64,000 nt of DNA from Treponema sp. UBA6852 (lineage in GTDB: Bacteria > Spirochaetota > Spirochaetia > Treponematales > Treponemataceae), in NCBI GenBank assembly GCA_002449305.1, contig DKDI01000013.1, forward strand, positions 1-64,000, in the 5' to 3' direction. Under the pieces are notes generated by a model that saw only the letters and a program-made list of their open reading frames with translations, was not told the origin of the DNA and did no database searches. The position numbers were made by a program, and so were the translations under genes. How positions within the stretch are numbered: the stretch's first letter is position 1; every line of letters begins with the position of its first letter. Positions 26,360-35,445 of this stretch are shown in pieces.

Positions 26360-27800
26360 ATCGTGCATAAAAGTTGACTGCGTTCAAAACTGAAAAAACA
26401 TTTTCAACATTATCGTAGTCAGCATATTTTATATAGAAATCATCAGAGAGTCCCAGTGAAACTTTCTTAGAGACAGGAAACTCTACAGCGGCTTGAGAAA
26501 AAGCAAAATATTCCCAGCCAGTGTCATCGCAATCCTGCTTTTGTGCTTTATACTTGTACATTGCATATCCGTGAACAGTCCAGTCAAAAACGAAGCCAGA
26601 ATGCGCATTATAAGCAATCTTTTCAACAATCTCAGCACCAGTTGTATATCCGTAATCGCAGGAAACATAATCAGGCTTAGGAACAATTCCACGGCGCAAG
26701 TAATAATAATCAGCTGTTCCCATTATAATTCCTGCCAAATGGGACTGCCAGACAAAAGCTCCGTTTTCTGTGTTTATCCTCTGCTTTATGGCGAAACCAG
26801 GCGCAAGTGAAGAAAATTCCATGAACGAATGCCACATAAAATCATACTCAAGGACAAGCCCGATAGTTGTATCTCGGTTTTCCCCAAAATCAGGATTTCT
26901 AGCAAAAAGCATTCCGTTGCTGAAAATATTTATGCTGTACATGATTTTTTCTTCTGTGGAATCCGCGCCTTCACCAGAACCAAGACCTGCAGAACCTTGC
27001 ATTGAAAGCTCAAACTGGCTGTACGGAGTATTTGAGTCGTGCCCATAAGGGTCGTCATACACAACATCAAGTCCAACAGTTCCATAAGCCGGGAAAAATT
27101 CAGAACAATTGTCGTAAGGGTCTTTTAGCCAAGTATTTGCAAAAGCAAGTCCAAATCCAGTTTTTAAAGAAAAACTTTGCAAAAGTCCGCTCGGTCCTTG
27201 CGGGGCTCTTTTAAAAACCGGATCAGTATAAAGTCTAAGCGGGTTCGCAACGTAGCCAAGAAATTTGTGTCCTTTGGCATTTGCTTCAAGACCAAGCCTG
27301 TAAACCATTTCTCCTGTAGCAAAACCACCAATTGGAGTATATGTAAGATCGTTTGTTGACGGGGAATTTGTTTCAAAAAAGTATTCCCACATAAAAGAGC
27401 CTGCCGCTGAAACAAGCAAAGACTCAAACCAATTCAAATTTGAATTTCTCGCAGCCAGATAATAAAGTCCGCCCTGATAAGGATGCAGAACAAAATTTGT
27501 CCAGTACCAGTCGCGGTCAAACTTTATTTTCCTATTCCAAGGCTCTTTTATATCGTCCCAGTAAACTTGAGCCCAGCTAGCTCTTGCAGGACCAAAACGG
27601 TTCCATCCGGCAATAACAATATTTGAAAGCAACATTCCACCAGCAGCGACAAAATAGTGTTTTTTTGAATCGAACTCGACAGTCTCACTTGAAAAATCCA
27701 CGGAAACATCTGTCTTTTCTGCACTTTCAGCAGTCTGCGCAAAAACATTAAAGGCAAAAACAAAAGAACACAAAGTTAGAATTATTTTTTTTAACTTCAT
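26346..27800 (-). CDS. DUF3943 outer-membrane protein
   Basis: A 484-residue exported protein with a clear signal peptide (residues 1-21, ending FNVFAQ). The body is rich in aromatic and alternating hydrophobic residues typical of a beta-barrel, and the segments around WYWTNFVLHPYQGGLYYLAAR, WEYFFETNSPS and PIGGFATGEMVYRLG match the DUF3943 family found in spirochaetes and Bacteroidota. Function unknown. GGAG lies about 10 nt before the ATG. Convergent with the upstream methyltransferase gene, with a 14-nt tail overlap. Confidence 0.8.
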   Translation of the reverse strand: MKLKKIILTLCSFVFAFNVFAQTAESAEKTDVSVDFSSETVEFDSKKHYFVAAGGMLLSNIVIAGWNRFGPARASWAQVYWDDIKEPWNRKIKFDRDWYWTNFVLHPYQGGLYYLAARNSNLNWFESLLVSAAGSFMWEYFFETNSPSTNDLTYTPIGGFATGEMVYRLGLEANAKGHKFLGYVANPLRLYTDPVFKRAPQGPSGLLQSFSLKTGFGLAFANTWLKDPYDNCSEFFPAYGTVGLDVVYDDPYGHDSNTPYSQFELSMQGSAGLGSGEGADSTEEKIMYSINIFSNGMLFARNPDFGENRDTTIGLVLEYDFMWHSFMEFSSLAPGFAIKQRINTENGAFVWQSHLAGIIMGTADYYYLRRGIVPKPDYVSCDYGYTTGAEIVEKIAYNAHSGFVFDWTVHGYAMYKYKAQKQDCDDTGWEYFAFSQAAVEFPVSKKVSLGLSDDFYIKYADYDNVENVFSVLNAVNFYARFKLM

Positions 27801-27833
27801 AATAACATTCTCCAGTAAGCTTTGGATAAACCT

Positions 27834-27865
27834 AAAAAAAAAGCAGGCTTATTGCAGCCTGCTTC
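27834..27865 (-). terminator. Intrinsic terminator after rpmE
   Basis: On the minus strand AAGCAGGC pairs with GCCTGCTT around an 8-nt loop, followed by a long T-run, about 20 nt after the rpmE stop. Confidence 0.88.
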
Positions 27866-27884
27866 AAAATGTAAAAGAACAAAC

Positions 27885-28100
27885 TTATTTTGTTTCTGTA
27901 GCTTTTACACCGTAGCGCTTGTTAAAGCGGTCAATGCGTCCAGCTGTATCAACAAGCTTCTGCTTTCCTGTATAGAAAGGATGGCAGGCAGAGCAAATTT
28001 CAACATGAATATCTGATACTGTTGAGCGAGTCTCAATCACATTGCCACATACACAAGTGATTTTTGTAAGTTTGTAGTCTGGGTGAATTCCCTTTTTCAT
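27885..28100 (-). CDS. rpmE: 50S ribosomal protein L31 (zinc form)
   Basis: Small ribosomal protein at the subunit interface, 71 residues. It has the zinc-binding pairs CVCGN (about residues 16-20) and [13 protein letters not shown] (about 36-48), so it is the C+ form expected under zinc-replete growth. An AGGAG site precedes the ATG. Monocistronic, with terminator and a structured leader. Confidence 0.95.
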   Translation of the reverse strand: MKKGIHPDYKLTKITCVCGNVIETRSTVSDIHVEICSACHPFYTGKQKLVDTAGRIDRFNKRYGVKATETK

Positions 28101-28143
28101 AACAACTCCTGTTCTTGCCCGGCATTAAAGAAAGACCGGTCAG

Positions 28144-28169
28144 CACTACATACACTTAAAAAAGTAGTG
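28144..28169 (-). promoter_or_regulatory. Hairpin in the rpmE leader
   Basis: CACTAC (28144-28149) and GTAGTG (28164-28169) form a perfect 6-bp stem with a 14-nt loop in the 5' leader of rpmE, and a GACCGGTC palindrome lies between it and the gene. L31 leaders that bind their own protein are known in other phyla; assignment here is inference. Confidence 0.35.
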
Positions 28170-28269
28170 TTGTATCATTCCCTTACCGTTATCTAACAAA
28201 TTAACGCCACAAGATAATTTTATTGTTCATCTAGTATATAAAAACAACATCTCATGGTCAATATTCAAA

Positions 28270-28298
28270 TTGAAATTTCGCTAGAATTTTCCTATAAT
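28270..28298 (+). promoter_or_regulatory. Promoter of the HAD phosphatase gene (leaderless)
   Basis: TTGAAA (28270-28275), 17-nt spacer and TATAAT (28293-28298). The ATG begins 7 nt after the -10 element, so the predicted +1 is the A of the start codon. There is no ribosome site. Confidence 0.75.
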
Positions 28299-28304
28299 CT
28301 CCAC

Positions 28305-28958
28305 ATGAAAAAAATAGAAGCATTTGTATTTGATATGGACGGAATTCTTCTTGACACGGAAAGCATCTGTGAAAAAACTTGGATAAAGGCAGGAAAAGAA
28401 TTTGGAATTCAAGACGAAAAAGCCATGGAACTGTTCAAAAAATGCATCGGAACAAACAAAAACGACACATTCAATATTCTAAAAACTTCTCTCGGAGCTG
28501 ATTTTTCGGTTCAAAACTTTATGGAGCAAACTTCAATTTTTTTCTCAGAAATTGAAAAATCAGAAGGAATCGCGCTTATGCCTTTTGCAAAACAAACGCT
28601 TGAATATTTAAAAGGCAAAGGTTACAGACTTGCACTCGCATCTTCAACCAGAGGTCCAGTCGTAACAAGGCAGCTGAAAAACGCAAGCCTGCTTTCATTT
28701 TTTGAGTCACTGTCAACAGGAGATAAAGTTTCACATTCAAAGCCAGATCCTGAAATATACAAACTTGCCTGCAAAAGTTTAAATCTTCCGCCTGAAAAAT
28801 GCGCGGCAGTAGAAGACAGCCCAAACGGAATAAAAAGCGCAAAATCCGCTGGACTTTTTACAATCATGGTTCCAGACAGAATAGAGCCAGATGAAGAGCT
28901 TTTAAAGAAAGTTGATTTTGTTTGCTCAAGTTTAAATGAAATTAAACTGAAGTTTTAA
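28305..28958 (+). CDS. HAD-superfamily phosphatase/phosphomutase-like
   Basis: A 217-residue haloacid dehalogenase-type hydrolase of the beta-phosphoglucomutase/phosphatase branch. Motif I is FVFDMDGILLDTE (nucleophile and acid Asp near residues 8 and 10), a helical cap follows (about 17-85), motif II is LALASSTRG, motif III includes the Lys in SHSKPDPEIY, and motif IV is AAVEDSPNGIKSA. The substrate is unknown. The ATG at 28305 is preferred; an upstream frame to 28254 overlaps the promoter. Confidence 0.85.
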   Translation: MKKIEAFVFDMDGILLDTESICEKTWIKAGKEFGIQDEKAMELFKKCIGTNKNDTFNILKTSLGADFSVQNFMEQTSIFFSEIEKSEGIALMPFAKQTLEYLKGKGYRLALASSTRGPVVTRQLKNASLLSFFESLSTGDKVSHSKPDPEIYKLACKSLNLPPEKCAAVEDSPNGIKSAKSAGLFTIMVPDRIEPDEELLKKVDFVCSSLNEIKLKF

Positions 28959-29032
28959 AATTGTGAGCTTTGCTAATAGAAAAAGAAAATTTATTGTAAA
29001 AACCATTGCCAAAAAGAACTAAAATGCAACCA

Positions 29033-29061
29033 TTGTAAACTATATTTTTTTTAGATATAAT
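29033..29061 (+). promoter_or_regulatory. Promoter of the m5U methyltransferase gene (leaderless)
   Basis: TTGTAA (29033-29038), 17-nt spacer and TATAAT (29056-29061); the ATG lies 6 nt downstream at 29068 and no ribosome site is visible. Confidence 0.72.
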
Positions 29062-29067
29062 CTCAGC

Positions 29068-30297
29068 ATGTTGTCAATGGAAGTAATTGTAGGAAAAATG
29101 GTCTTTGGCGGAGACTGCATAGCGGAAAACAGCGGCGAAAAGAAAATATTTATTCCATATACAATTCCCGGCGAAAAAGTCGAAATTGAAATTGAAAAAG
29201 ATTTTAAAGATTATAGCATTGCAAAAAATCTAAAAATAATAGAAAAATCCAGATACAGAACTGTCCCCTTCTGCCCTTATTATGGAAAATGTGGAGGCTG
29301 TAACCTTCAACACATAGAGCCAGAATTTCAAAGACAGCTAAGAGTTCAGACTTTAAAAGATGCATTTTTTCGAGAAGGAATTGAAGTTCCGCAAATCCAG
29401 ATTGTTTCGGGTGCAGACAAAGGTTACAGAGCAAGGTTTCAGTTGCACAACGGCGGACTTATGGGAAAAAAAAGCAATGAAATTGTTCAAATTGACCAGT
29501 GCCCTTGCGCAACAGAAGAAGTAAATAAATATTTAAAGGAAATTCCATTCAGCGAGCGCCCAAAAGGAAGAATTCATATTTTCGGAAGCAAAAACATAGT
29601 TTCAATTCCCGCAGGATTCGATAAAATTGTGGTTGCAGAACAATCAGAAAAAAAGCAAATTGCAACAAAGCGATGTAATGGAAGAAAACAGAAAAAAGCA
29701 AAAGCGCGCTACGAAGGAACATCTTCAGAATCAAAAACCGCCTGCACAGTAAATCTCCTTGGAAAAAGCATATCTTTTGACGCTCTAGGATTTTTTCAGT
29801 CCAACTTAGAAGTGCTAGAAAAGTCAATTCCTCTTATCACTGGCGGAATTTCTGGAAAAAATGTGCTGGATATGTATTCCGGGGCTGGCACATTTTCTGT
29901 TTTTCTTGCAGACACTTTTGAAAACGTTATTTTAGTGGAACACAACAAAAGTGCAGTTGTCTACGCAGAGCAAAATCTTGCTGGAAAAAAGCACAAAAGT
30001 TTTGGCGTAAGTGGAGATGTCTGGGTAAAATATCATGCGGAAACTTGCACAAAGGAATGTGGGAATTTTGATGCGGTTGTAATTGACCCTCCAAGAAGCG
30101 GAATGGAAAAATCTGTGCAGAAATGGCTTCAAAATTCTCAAATTCCGCAGATAAGAAGCCTTTCTTGTGATCCTTCGACACATGCGCGTGATGCAAAGGC
30201 TCTCATAAATTCAGGTTACAGATTGGAAAAACTGTTCCTTTTAGACTTTTATCCGCAAACTGGGCATATCGAAAGCCTTGGAAATTTTGAAAAATGA
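29068..30297 (+). CDS. TrmA/RlmD-family RNA m5U methyltransferase
   Basis: SAM-dependent uracil-C5 methyltransferase of tRNA or 23S rRNA, 409 residues. It has a TRAM-like N-terminus (residues 4-60), an iron-sulfur cysteine set CPYYGKCGGC (C-x5-C-x2-C, near 69-78) with a further Cys in DQCPC, FFQSN, the SAM loop DMYSGAGTFSVFLA, DPPRSGME and the catalytic cysteine in SLSCDPSTHARDA (near residue 370). TrmA versus RlmD specificity cannot be decided by eye. Its stop overlaps the next gene's ATG by 4 nt. Confidence 0.87.
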   Translation: MLSMEVIVGKMVFGGDCIAENSGEKKIFIPYTIPGEKVEIEIEKDFKDYSIAKNLKIIEKSRYRTVPFCPYYGKCGGCNLQHIEPEFQRQLRVQTLKDAFFREGIEVPQIQIVSGADKGYRARFQLHNGGLMGKKSNEIVQIDQCPCATEEVNKYLKEIPFSERPKGRIHIFGSKNIVSIPAGFDKIVVAEQSEKKQIATKRCNGRKQKKAKARYEGTSSESKTACTVNLLGKSISFDALGFFQSNLEVLEKSIPLITGGISGKNVLDMYSGAGTFSVFLADTFENVILVEHNKSAVVYAEQNLAGKKHKSFGVSGDVWVKYHAETCTKECGNFDAVVIDPPRSGMEKSVQKWLQNSQIPQIRSLSCDPSTHARDAKALINSGYRLEKLFLLDFYPQTGHIESLGNFEK

Positions 30298-32027
30298 AAA
30301 ATCTGTCTAAAAAAACATACATCATAATATTTTTTATAGCAAAAATTTTGATCTTATCTGCTCAAAATTCCTTTACGTCTCAAGAAATTGATTTTACAAA
30401 TGAAAAGCCTTCTTTTGTATCTGTGCTTGGCGGAAATATCCTCTGTCAGCCTGTAAAAACAAGCTATGGTTACATTGCCGCAGGAGATGGGAAACAAATT
30501 TTGGGCTTTTCAAAACTCGGTAAACTTTTGTGGCAAAGAGCCGCTCCAGGAAGACTAAAGCCATTTATTACAGAAGGTCCTGCCGATTTAATTTACGGCG
30601 CAACAACAGATTCTACACTTTTTATGATGAATTCCTCGGGGCTTGTCTTGTGGACACAGAAATCAGATTTCAACATAGAAGAAGCTCCTTTGTGCGGAAG
30701 AGACGGCAGAATTTTTATTCGCGGAACAAATGGAATTTCCTGCTACGGCTTAAAGGGCGTAAAAAGATGGCAGATTGAAACCGAAATGCAAAATATTTCA
30801 ATTCCGCTTGTAACTTTAAATGACGGCACAATTTTAGTTTTTCTTTCAAGAACTCACGACGGAAAATCAATTGCAAAAAGGATTTCGCCATTTGGAACAG
30901 AAAAAGAAGAAATTATTTTTGCAGGACAAGTTTTACAGGCAGTTTCATGCAAAGAAGGTGTCGCGCTTGCATTTTCAGACGGAAGCATAGGACTTTGCTC
31001 TGTAAACGAAAACGGCTCTTATTCAAAATGGACTTTTCTAAAAAAAGATTCAGGTTCTGCAAAACTTTTAGAAGTTTCCGGAAAAATAGCGGCAATATAC
31101 AAAAATTCAGTTTACTATTTAAACGAAAAAACTGGTGGAAAAATTTCAGAATTTCAAAATGGCGTGCAAAATTTTTTCTATTCAGAGAACACGTCCCAAG
31201 GCCTTGTAATTTGCAGCGCGCATAACGGAGCTTGCTACAAAGAAGATGGAAAAGTTTCATGGAAGGCAAAATTCAATCCGCAAAAAAAATGGAATTTTAT
31301 GTTTGCTTCAGATTCAGGCTATCTTGTTTTCTGCATGAGCAACTGGGCTTTAGAGGTTTTTCAAACCAGGCTGAATTTATCAAAATCACAAGATTCATTT
31401 ATAGAAAAAAAAGTTTCGCCGTACAACTATAAATATTCCGGAATAAAGTCTGACGATTTTTCAGGGCGCGCGATAAATGAAAACCTTGAAGCTCAAATGA
31501 AAGAAAAATTTTCACAAGGAAATTTCGGAGCGGAAGAAGAAAATTGGAATTCCTTAATCCAAAGCGAACTGGGATTTCTTTACGAGGACTGGACAAAAAC
31601 CGAAAACCTTTTTTATAACGAAAAACCCTATTTTAAAAGAAATATTGATTATTGCCAAAGACTTATAGAACTAGAAAGCGAAAGCGGAATTTACTTTGGA
31701 AAACTTTCTTCGCTTTTAAAAAAAACAGACGACCCTTCACTATTGCTTTGTCTTGTCAGGGCTGCCGGAAAAAGCTCATTCGATCCGCAAGGTGAACTTC
31801 TTTCTTCTATTGAAATCATTTTAAAAACAAAAACAAGCAAAAATGACAAAAAACTTTTGCAGGAAATTGCTGACTCAACATACGAAATATGCCATTTTAT
31901 GGGCCGCCCTTCATTTTTCAGAAAAGGCCAGGAAATTTTAAAATACATGCTTTACCCTCAGTTCGATAAAGAAACAAAAGACTATGCTCTAAAAACTCTC
32001 GATAAAATTATTGAATCTCAGCTTTAA
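30294..32027 (+). CDS. Exported PQQ-type beta-propeller protein
   Basis: A 577-residue protein with an N-terminal signal peptide or anchor (residues 1-24, IIIFFIAKILILSAQ). Residues about 40-360 form repeated beta blades with motifs like GKLLWQRAAPGRLKP, GLVLWTQKSD, GVKRWQIETE and GKVSWKAKF, the hallmark of PQQ-like propellers without cofactor sites. Residues 400-577 are helical. The role is unknown, possibly an envelope assembly or scaffold function. It is translationally coupled (ATGA) to the methyltransferase gene and resembles in plan the protein at 50750. Confidence 0.72.
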   Translation: MKNLSKKTYIIIFFIAKILILSAQNSFTSQEIDFTNEKPSFVSVLGGNILCQPVKTSYGYIAAGDGKQILGFSKLGKLLWQRAAPGRLKPFITEGPADLIYGATTDSTLFMMNSSGLVLWTQKSDFNIEEAPLCGRDGRIFIRGTNGISCYGLKGVKRWQIETEMQNISIPLVTLNDGTILVFLSRTHDGKSIAKRISPFGTEKEEIIFAGQVLQAVSCKEGVALAFSDGSIGLCSVNENGSYSKWTFLKKDSGSAKLLEVSGKIAAIYKNSVYYLNEKTGGKISEFQNGVQNFFYSENTSQGLVICSAHNGACYKEDGKVSWKAKFNPQKKWNFMFASDSGYLVFCMSNWALEVFQTRLNLSKSQDSFIEKKVSPYNYKYSGIKSDDFSGRAINENLEAQMKEKFSQGNFGAEEENWNSLIQSELGFLYEDWTKTENLFYNEKPYFKRNIDYCQRLIELESESGIYFGKLSSLLKKTDDPSLLLCLVRAAGKSSFDPQGELLSSIEIILKTKTSKNDKKLLQEIADSTYEICHFMGRPSFFRKGQEILKYMLYPQFDKETKDYALKTLDKIIESQL

Positions 32028-32092
32028 CTTTAAACGCATTTTCGTAGAATTTTTTCAGAAACCATGATAAAATATTTCAGTCTGGAGGAAAT

Positions 32093-33796
32093 ATGAACAG
32101 AAAGTTTTTAGCCTCGCTGATTTTTGCGGCAGGCTCAGTATTTTTCGTTTCGGCGCAAAATGTAAACGAAAGAGAACTTAGAAGCGCAGGAGACGCAAGC
32201 ACAATCGTCTTTGAAAACTACGAAGGTCCTCATTCTGTAATTGAAACAGCGGCTGCTATAAGTTCAATTGGCGCAGGACTTGGAAATCAGCTAAAAAATG
32301 CAGGAACACAGTCAAGCGGAACATTCGGCGCAAATGGAAAGTATACAGTTATTCATGCAGTCGATCCTTCCGAGCAAGGAAAACTTGACGCAGACATTAT
32401 TCTTATAAATCCGAACGCAACAGTTGACCACATCAGAAACTTGCGAAGAATCATTGCGTCCTACTTGAGCGCGGCTTACGGATATTCCCAGCAGGACGCT
32501 TCGACAGTCGCAACGTTCGTTACTGTATACAACGCAGTTTATAGAAATCAGCTCGACACATTCAAATCAAAATACAAAAACATTGTAATCAGCAATCTTA
32601 CTGAAAAAAAATGCGGGCTTTCAATAAAATGGAGCGACTGGCCAGGAAATTCACAGATTGTGATTCCGCTTGGAGAATATGCAGAAGGCGGTCTTTCTTC
32701 TGTAGACACTTCTGTTATCAGCGACAAAAAAGTTGTTGAATCCATGAAGGAAGATGATGACAAAGGCGTTGACGAGCGCAAAAACATGGTTGACATAAAA
32801 GAGCGTGAGGCTGAAAACGCAGAAGCAAAAGCTCAGGAAGCAGCAAAAGAAGCAGCTCAGGACAAGCAGGCTTTAGACGAGCAGAAAAAAAATCAGGCAC
32901 AGGCTGAAAAAAAAGCGCAGACAAAGCAAAACGAAGCGGACAAAGCAAAAAAAGATGCTGAAAGTGCCAAGAAAGAAGCCGCCGCAGATCCACAGAACAA
33001 AGCAAAGCAAGCTGAAGCAAAGCAGGCTGAGCAAAAAGCTGAAAACGCTCAAAAAGAAGCTGACCAAGCAAAATCAAATGCCGATCAGGAACAGCAGAAA
33101 ACTCAGCAGCAGCAGCAGAAAGCTGATGAATCTGCAAAAAAAGCCGAAGAGCAGCAGCAGAAAGCCGACAAAAAACTTGACGAAGCTCAAAATGAAAGAA
33201 TGGAAATTGCAAAAGATCAGCAGGAAATTCTTGAATCGGAACTTAAGCAACTTGAAGACGGCACTGTAATCGGACTAAAAGTTGTAAAAGAAGCAGATTA
33301 CTTAAGTACGCTTGTAAAGGTAAACTCAAAAACTGGAAAAGTCGTAAAAGAATCTCCTGTAAAAGTTATCCGCGGAAGAACAATAATCGCAGTTCAAGAT
33401 GCAGTTGTCGGAGTTGCAACTGGCGCATCATTCCCAAAAACTTCTGGAGACTCAATATTCTACATGGCTATTTGCGGTGAAAATTCAGGAAAAGGCGCTA
33501 TAAAACTTTGCCTGATTGACGCATTCAAAATGGAGATTCAAAAAGAATCAGAAGAAAATGTTTCAGAGCATTCAGTTCTTGTAAACAATGGAAGCAATTT
33601 TTACTGTGTAATTCAAGACAAATCAGGATGGGTTCTTGGCCGCTATGACAAATCCCTTAACTTGATTCAAAAAAGCGCAGTAAACATTTCAGAAAGCACT
33701 CCGATTACAGTTACGGGAAAAGGAATTGTTGTTACAAATTCAAATAATATTCCAGTGCTTCTTTCAGTTTCTGATTTGTCAGTTATAGAACAGTAA
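32093..33796 (+). CDS. P83/100 family protein
   Basis: A 567-residue exported protein (signal peptide residues 1-21, ending FVSAQ) of the spirochaete P83/100 family known from Borrelia antigens. It has an N-terminal globular domain (about 22-200), a long Ala/Lys/Glu/Gln-rich coiled coil (about 230-385, with runs such as QQQQ), and a C-terminal beta-rich domain (about 395-567, including VKVNSKTGKVVKESPVKVI). Function unknown, probably periplasmic or surface structural. A GGAGG site precedes the ATG. This family supports the spirochaete assignment of the window. Confidence 0.85.
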   Translation: MNRKFLASLIFAAGSVFFVSAQNVNERELRSAGDASTIVFENYEGPHSVIETAAAISSIGAGLGNQLKNAGTQSSGTFGANGKYTVIHAVDPSEQGKLDADIILINPNATVDHIRNLRRIIASYLSAAYGYSQQDASTVATFVTVYNAVYRNQLDTFKSKYKNIVISNLTEKKCGLSIKWSDWPGNSQIVIPLGEYAEGGLSSVDTSVISDKKVVESMKEDDDKGVDERKNMVDIKEREAENAEAKAQEAAKEAAQDKQALDEQKKNQAQAEKKAQTKQNEADKAKKDAESAKKEAAADPQNKAKQAEAKQAEQKAENAQKEADQAKSNADQEQQKTQQQQQKADESAKKAEEQQQKADKKLDEAQNERMEIAKDQQEILESELKQLEDGTVIGLKVVKEADYLSTLVKVNSKTGKVVKESPVKVIRGRTIIAVQDAVVGVATGASFPKTSGDSIFYMAICGENSGKGAIKLCLIDAFKMEIQKESEENVSEHSVLVNNGSNFYCVIQDKSGWVLGRYDKSLNLIQKSAVNISESTPITVTGKGIVVTNSNNIPVLLSVSDLSVIEQ

Positions 33797-33811
33797 AATT
33801 AACAAGAAAAT

Positions 33812-33853
33812 GGCTGATCAAAAAATTTACGTTTTTTGGTCAGCCGTTTTTCT
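33812..33853 (+). terminator. Intrinsic terminator after the P83/100 gene
   Basis: A 13-14 bp stem (GGCTGATCAAAAA with TTTTTGGTCAGCC, one wobble) is followed by GTTTTTCT. Lies between convergent genes and could also stop the glgA transcript. Confidence 0.85.
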
Positions 33854-33867
33854 TTCAAAAATAAATT

Positions 33868-35445
33868 TCAGCAGGCAAGAAGTTTTTTATAAAGTTCTTC
33901 ATAAATCAGCGCAACTTTGTTCCAGGAATATTTTTCATGAATATACCTTGAAGCATAAGAAATCATGCCTTTAAAAATATCACGCCCAGCGTAACGCATT
34001 ATATTCACCAAAGATGTAAGTTCGGTTTGCAAAGATTCTGATGTATTAGGAAAATAAAGCCAGCCAGTTTCATCATCGACAATTTTGCAAAGTCCGCCAG
34101 TCGCATGGGCAACAGGCAAAGTTCCAAAAGTCTGCGCAATAAAATCTTCAAGTCCGCATGGCTCAAAATAGCTTGGATGCAATGAAAAATCAACAGCGGC
34201 AACTGCAAGCCGGGCAATGGATTTATTGTATCCTTTTATGTAGACACATTTTCCACTCCATTTTTCAGAAAAAGCAATCAAAGAATTTTCAAGCTCAACA
34301 GAACCTTGACCTGCAAAAATAAATCTCACAGGCAAATTTGACTCAAACATTTTTTCAGCGGAATCAAGCATAACTTCAATTCCTTTCTGATGAACAACCC
34401 GTCCATGATAAGCAATATAAGTAAAACTAGAATTTTTTTCAGCAGAATCAATAAAGCCAAACTGCAAAGTTCCATCCGCAAAGTTTTTGGAAGCAAGGCT
34501 TTGTTTTGAAGCAAATTTTTCCAAGAAGAAATCGCGGCATTTGTATTTTCCTTCCAAGTCGTTTTTTAAAGGATCAAAGGCAAAAGGTAAAAGCGACTTA
34601 TTTTTGTCAGAAGGTTCGTATTTTGAAAAATCGATTCCGTTTGTAATGCCAATCACCTCAATTCTTTTTTTCTTAAAACCTTCCGAAAGACCTGCAGTGT
34701 CGGTTTTTCCTGAAATAATTTCATTAGCATATTCAGGGGAAACAGTAGTAACACAGGCATTTTCTGAAGCCAATAGGAAAGGCTCTATGCATAAACCGTT
34801 TTTTCCTTTTTCAAGAATTTTCTTTGGAAGACCTGAAAAACGCTCGGCTTCTTCAATATTTTTAAATTCATGATGATACCCAGGGCCAGCGTTGTGAATC
34901 GTTACAACAAATTTTGTCTTTGAAAAAAATCCGGCTACAGCAGGCATAAAGCGAGCAAAAACCGGAATCATTGCAGCAGGAGCATCTTGGCAATGCACAA
35001 TGTCTGGAATTTCATCATTAAGACAATTTTTTGAATAGCACACAACAGCTTTTTGGAAAAGCATATTCAGAAAATCGTTATCAATATGCCCTTCCCCTTG
35101 CCGATGTTCAGGATTATATTTTTGCTCATCAAAAGTATAAGTGTAAACAGCTTTTTTTTCAGAGAAAGAATTATGACGAATAAAAATTATTTCAACACCA
35201 TTGAAAATTCCGCGCGAGAAAAAAACTTCAGTAGGCTTTCCATTTATATCAAAAGCAACAGAATCCCGCCAAGTTTCAGAAAAATTTTCAACATGCGATA
35301 AATCAGTGCAGTCATAAAGCGGAATGAAAACACAAAGTTTGTGTCCTAAATGCAAAAGACTTTCAGCCAAAGAACAGGCAACATTTTTTACACCGCCCGC
35401 CTCCGCAATCCCGGCATATTCCCTTGAAACAAGCCAAATGTTCAA
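33868..35445 (-). CDS. glgA: Glycogen/starch synthase
   Basis: GT5-family glycosyltransferase that extends alpha-1,4-glucan from ADP- or UDP-glucose. The 525-residue protein has the N-terminal Rossmann domain (SREYAGIAEAGGVKNVACSL, the variant KxGGL region), HCQDAPAAMIPVF, TIHNAGPGYHH, and the C-terminal domain with YHGRVVHQKGIEVMLD and FEPCGLEDFIAQTFGTLPV. Length fits the family. It overlaps the chorismate mutase gene by 4 nt. No other glycogen gene is in the window. Confidence 0.92.
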   Translation of the reverse strand: MNIWLVSREYAGIAEAGGVKNVACSLAESLLHLGHKLCVFIPLYDCTDLSHVENFSETWRDSVAFDINGKPTEVFFSRGIFNGVEIIFIRHNSFSEKKAVYTYTFDEQKYNPEHRQGEGHIDNDFLNMLFQKAVVCYSKNCLNDEIPDIVHCQDAPAAMIPVFARFMPAVAGFFSKTKFVVTIHNAGPGYHHEFKNIEEAERFSGLPKKILEKGKNGLCIEPFLLASENACVTTVSPEYANEIISGKTDTAGLSEGFKKKRIEVIGITNGIDFSKYEPSDKNKSLLPFAFDPLKNDLEGKYKCRDFFLEKFASKQSLASKNFADGTLQFGFIDSAEKNSSFTYIAYHGRVVHQKGIEVMLDSAEKMFESNLPVRFIFAGQGSVELENSLIAFSEKWSGKCVYIKGYNKSIARLAVAAVDFSLHPSYFEPCGLEDFIAQTFGTLPVAHATGGLCKIVDDETGWLYFPNTSESLQTELTSLVNIMRYAGRDIFKGMISYASRYIHEKYSWNKVALIYEELYKKLLAC

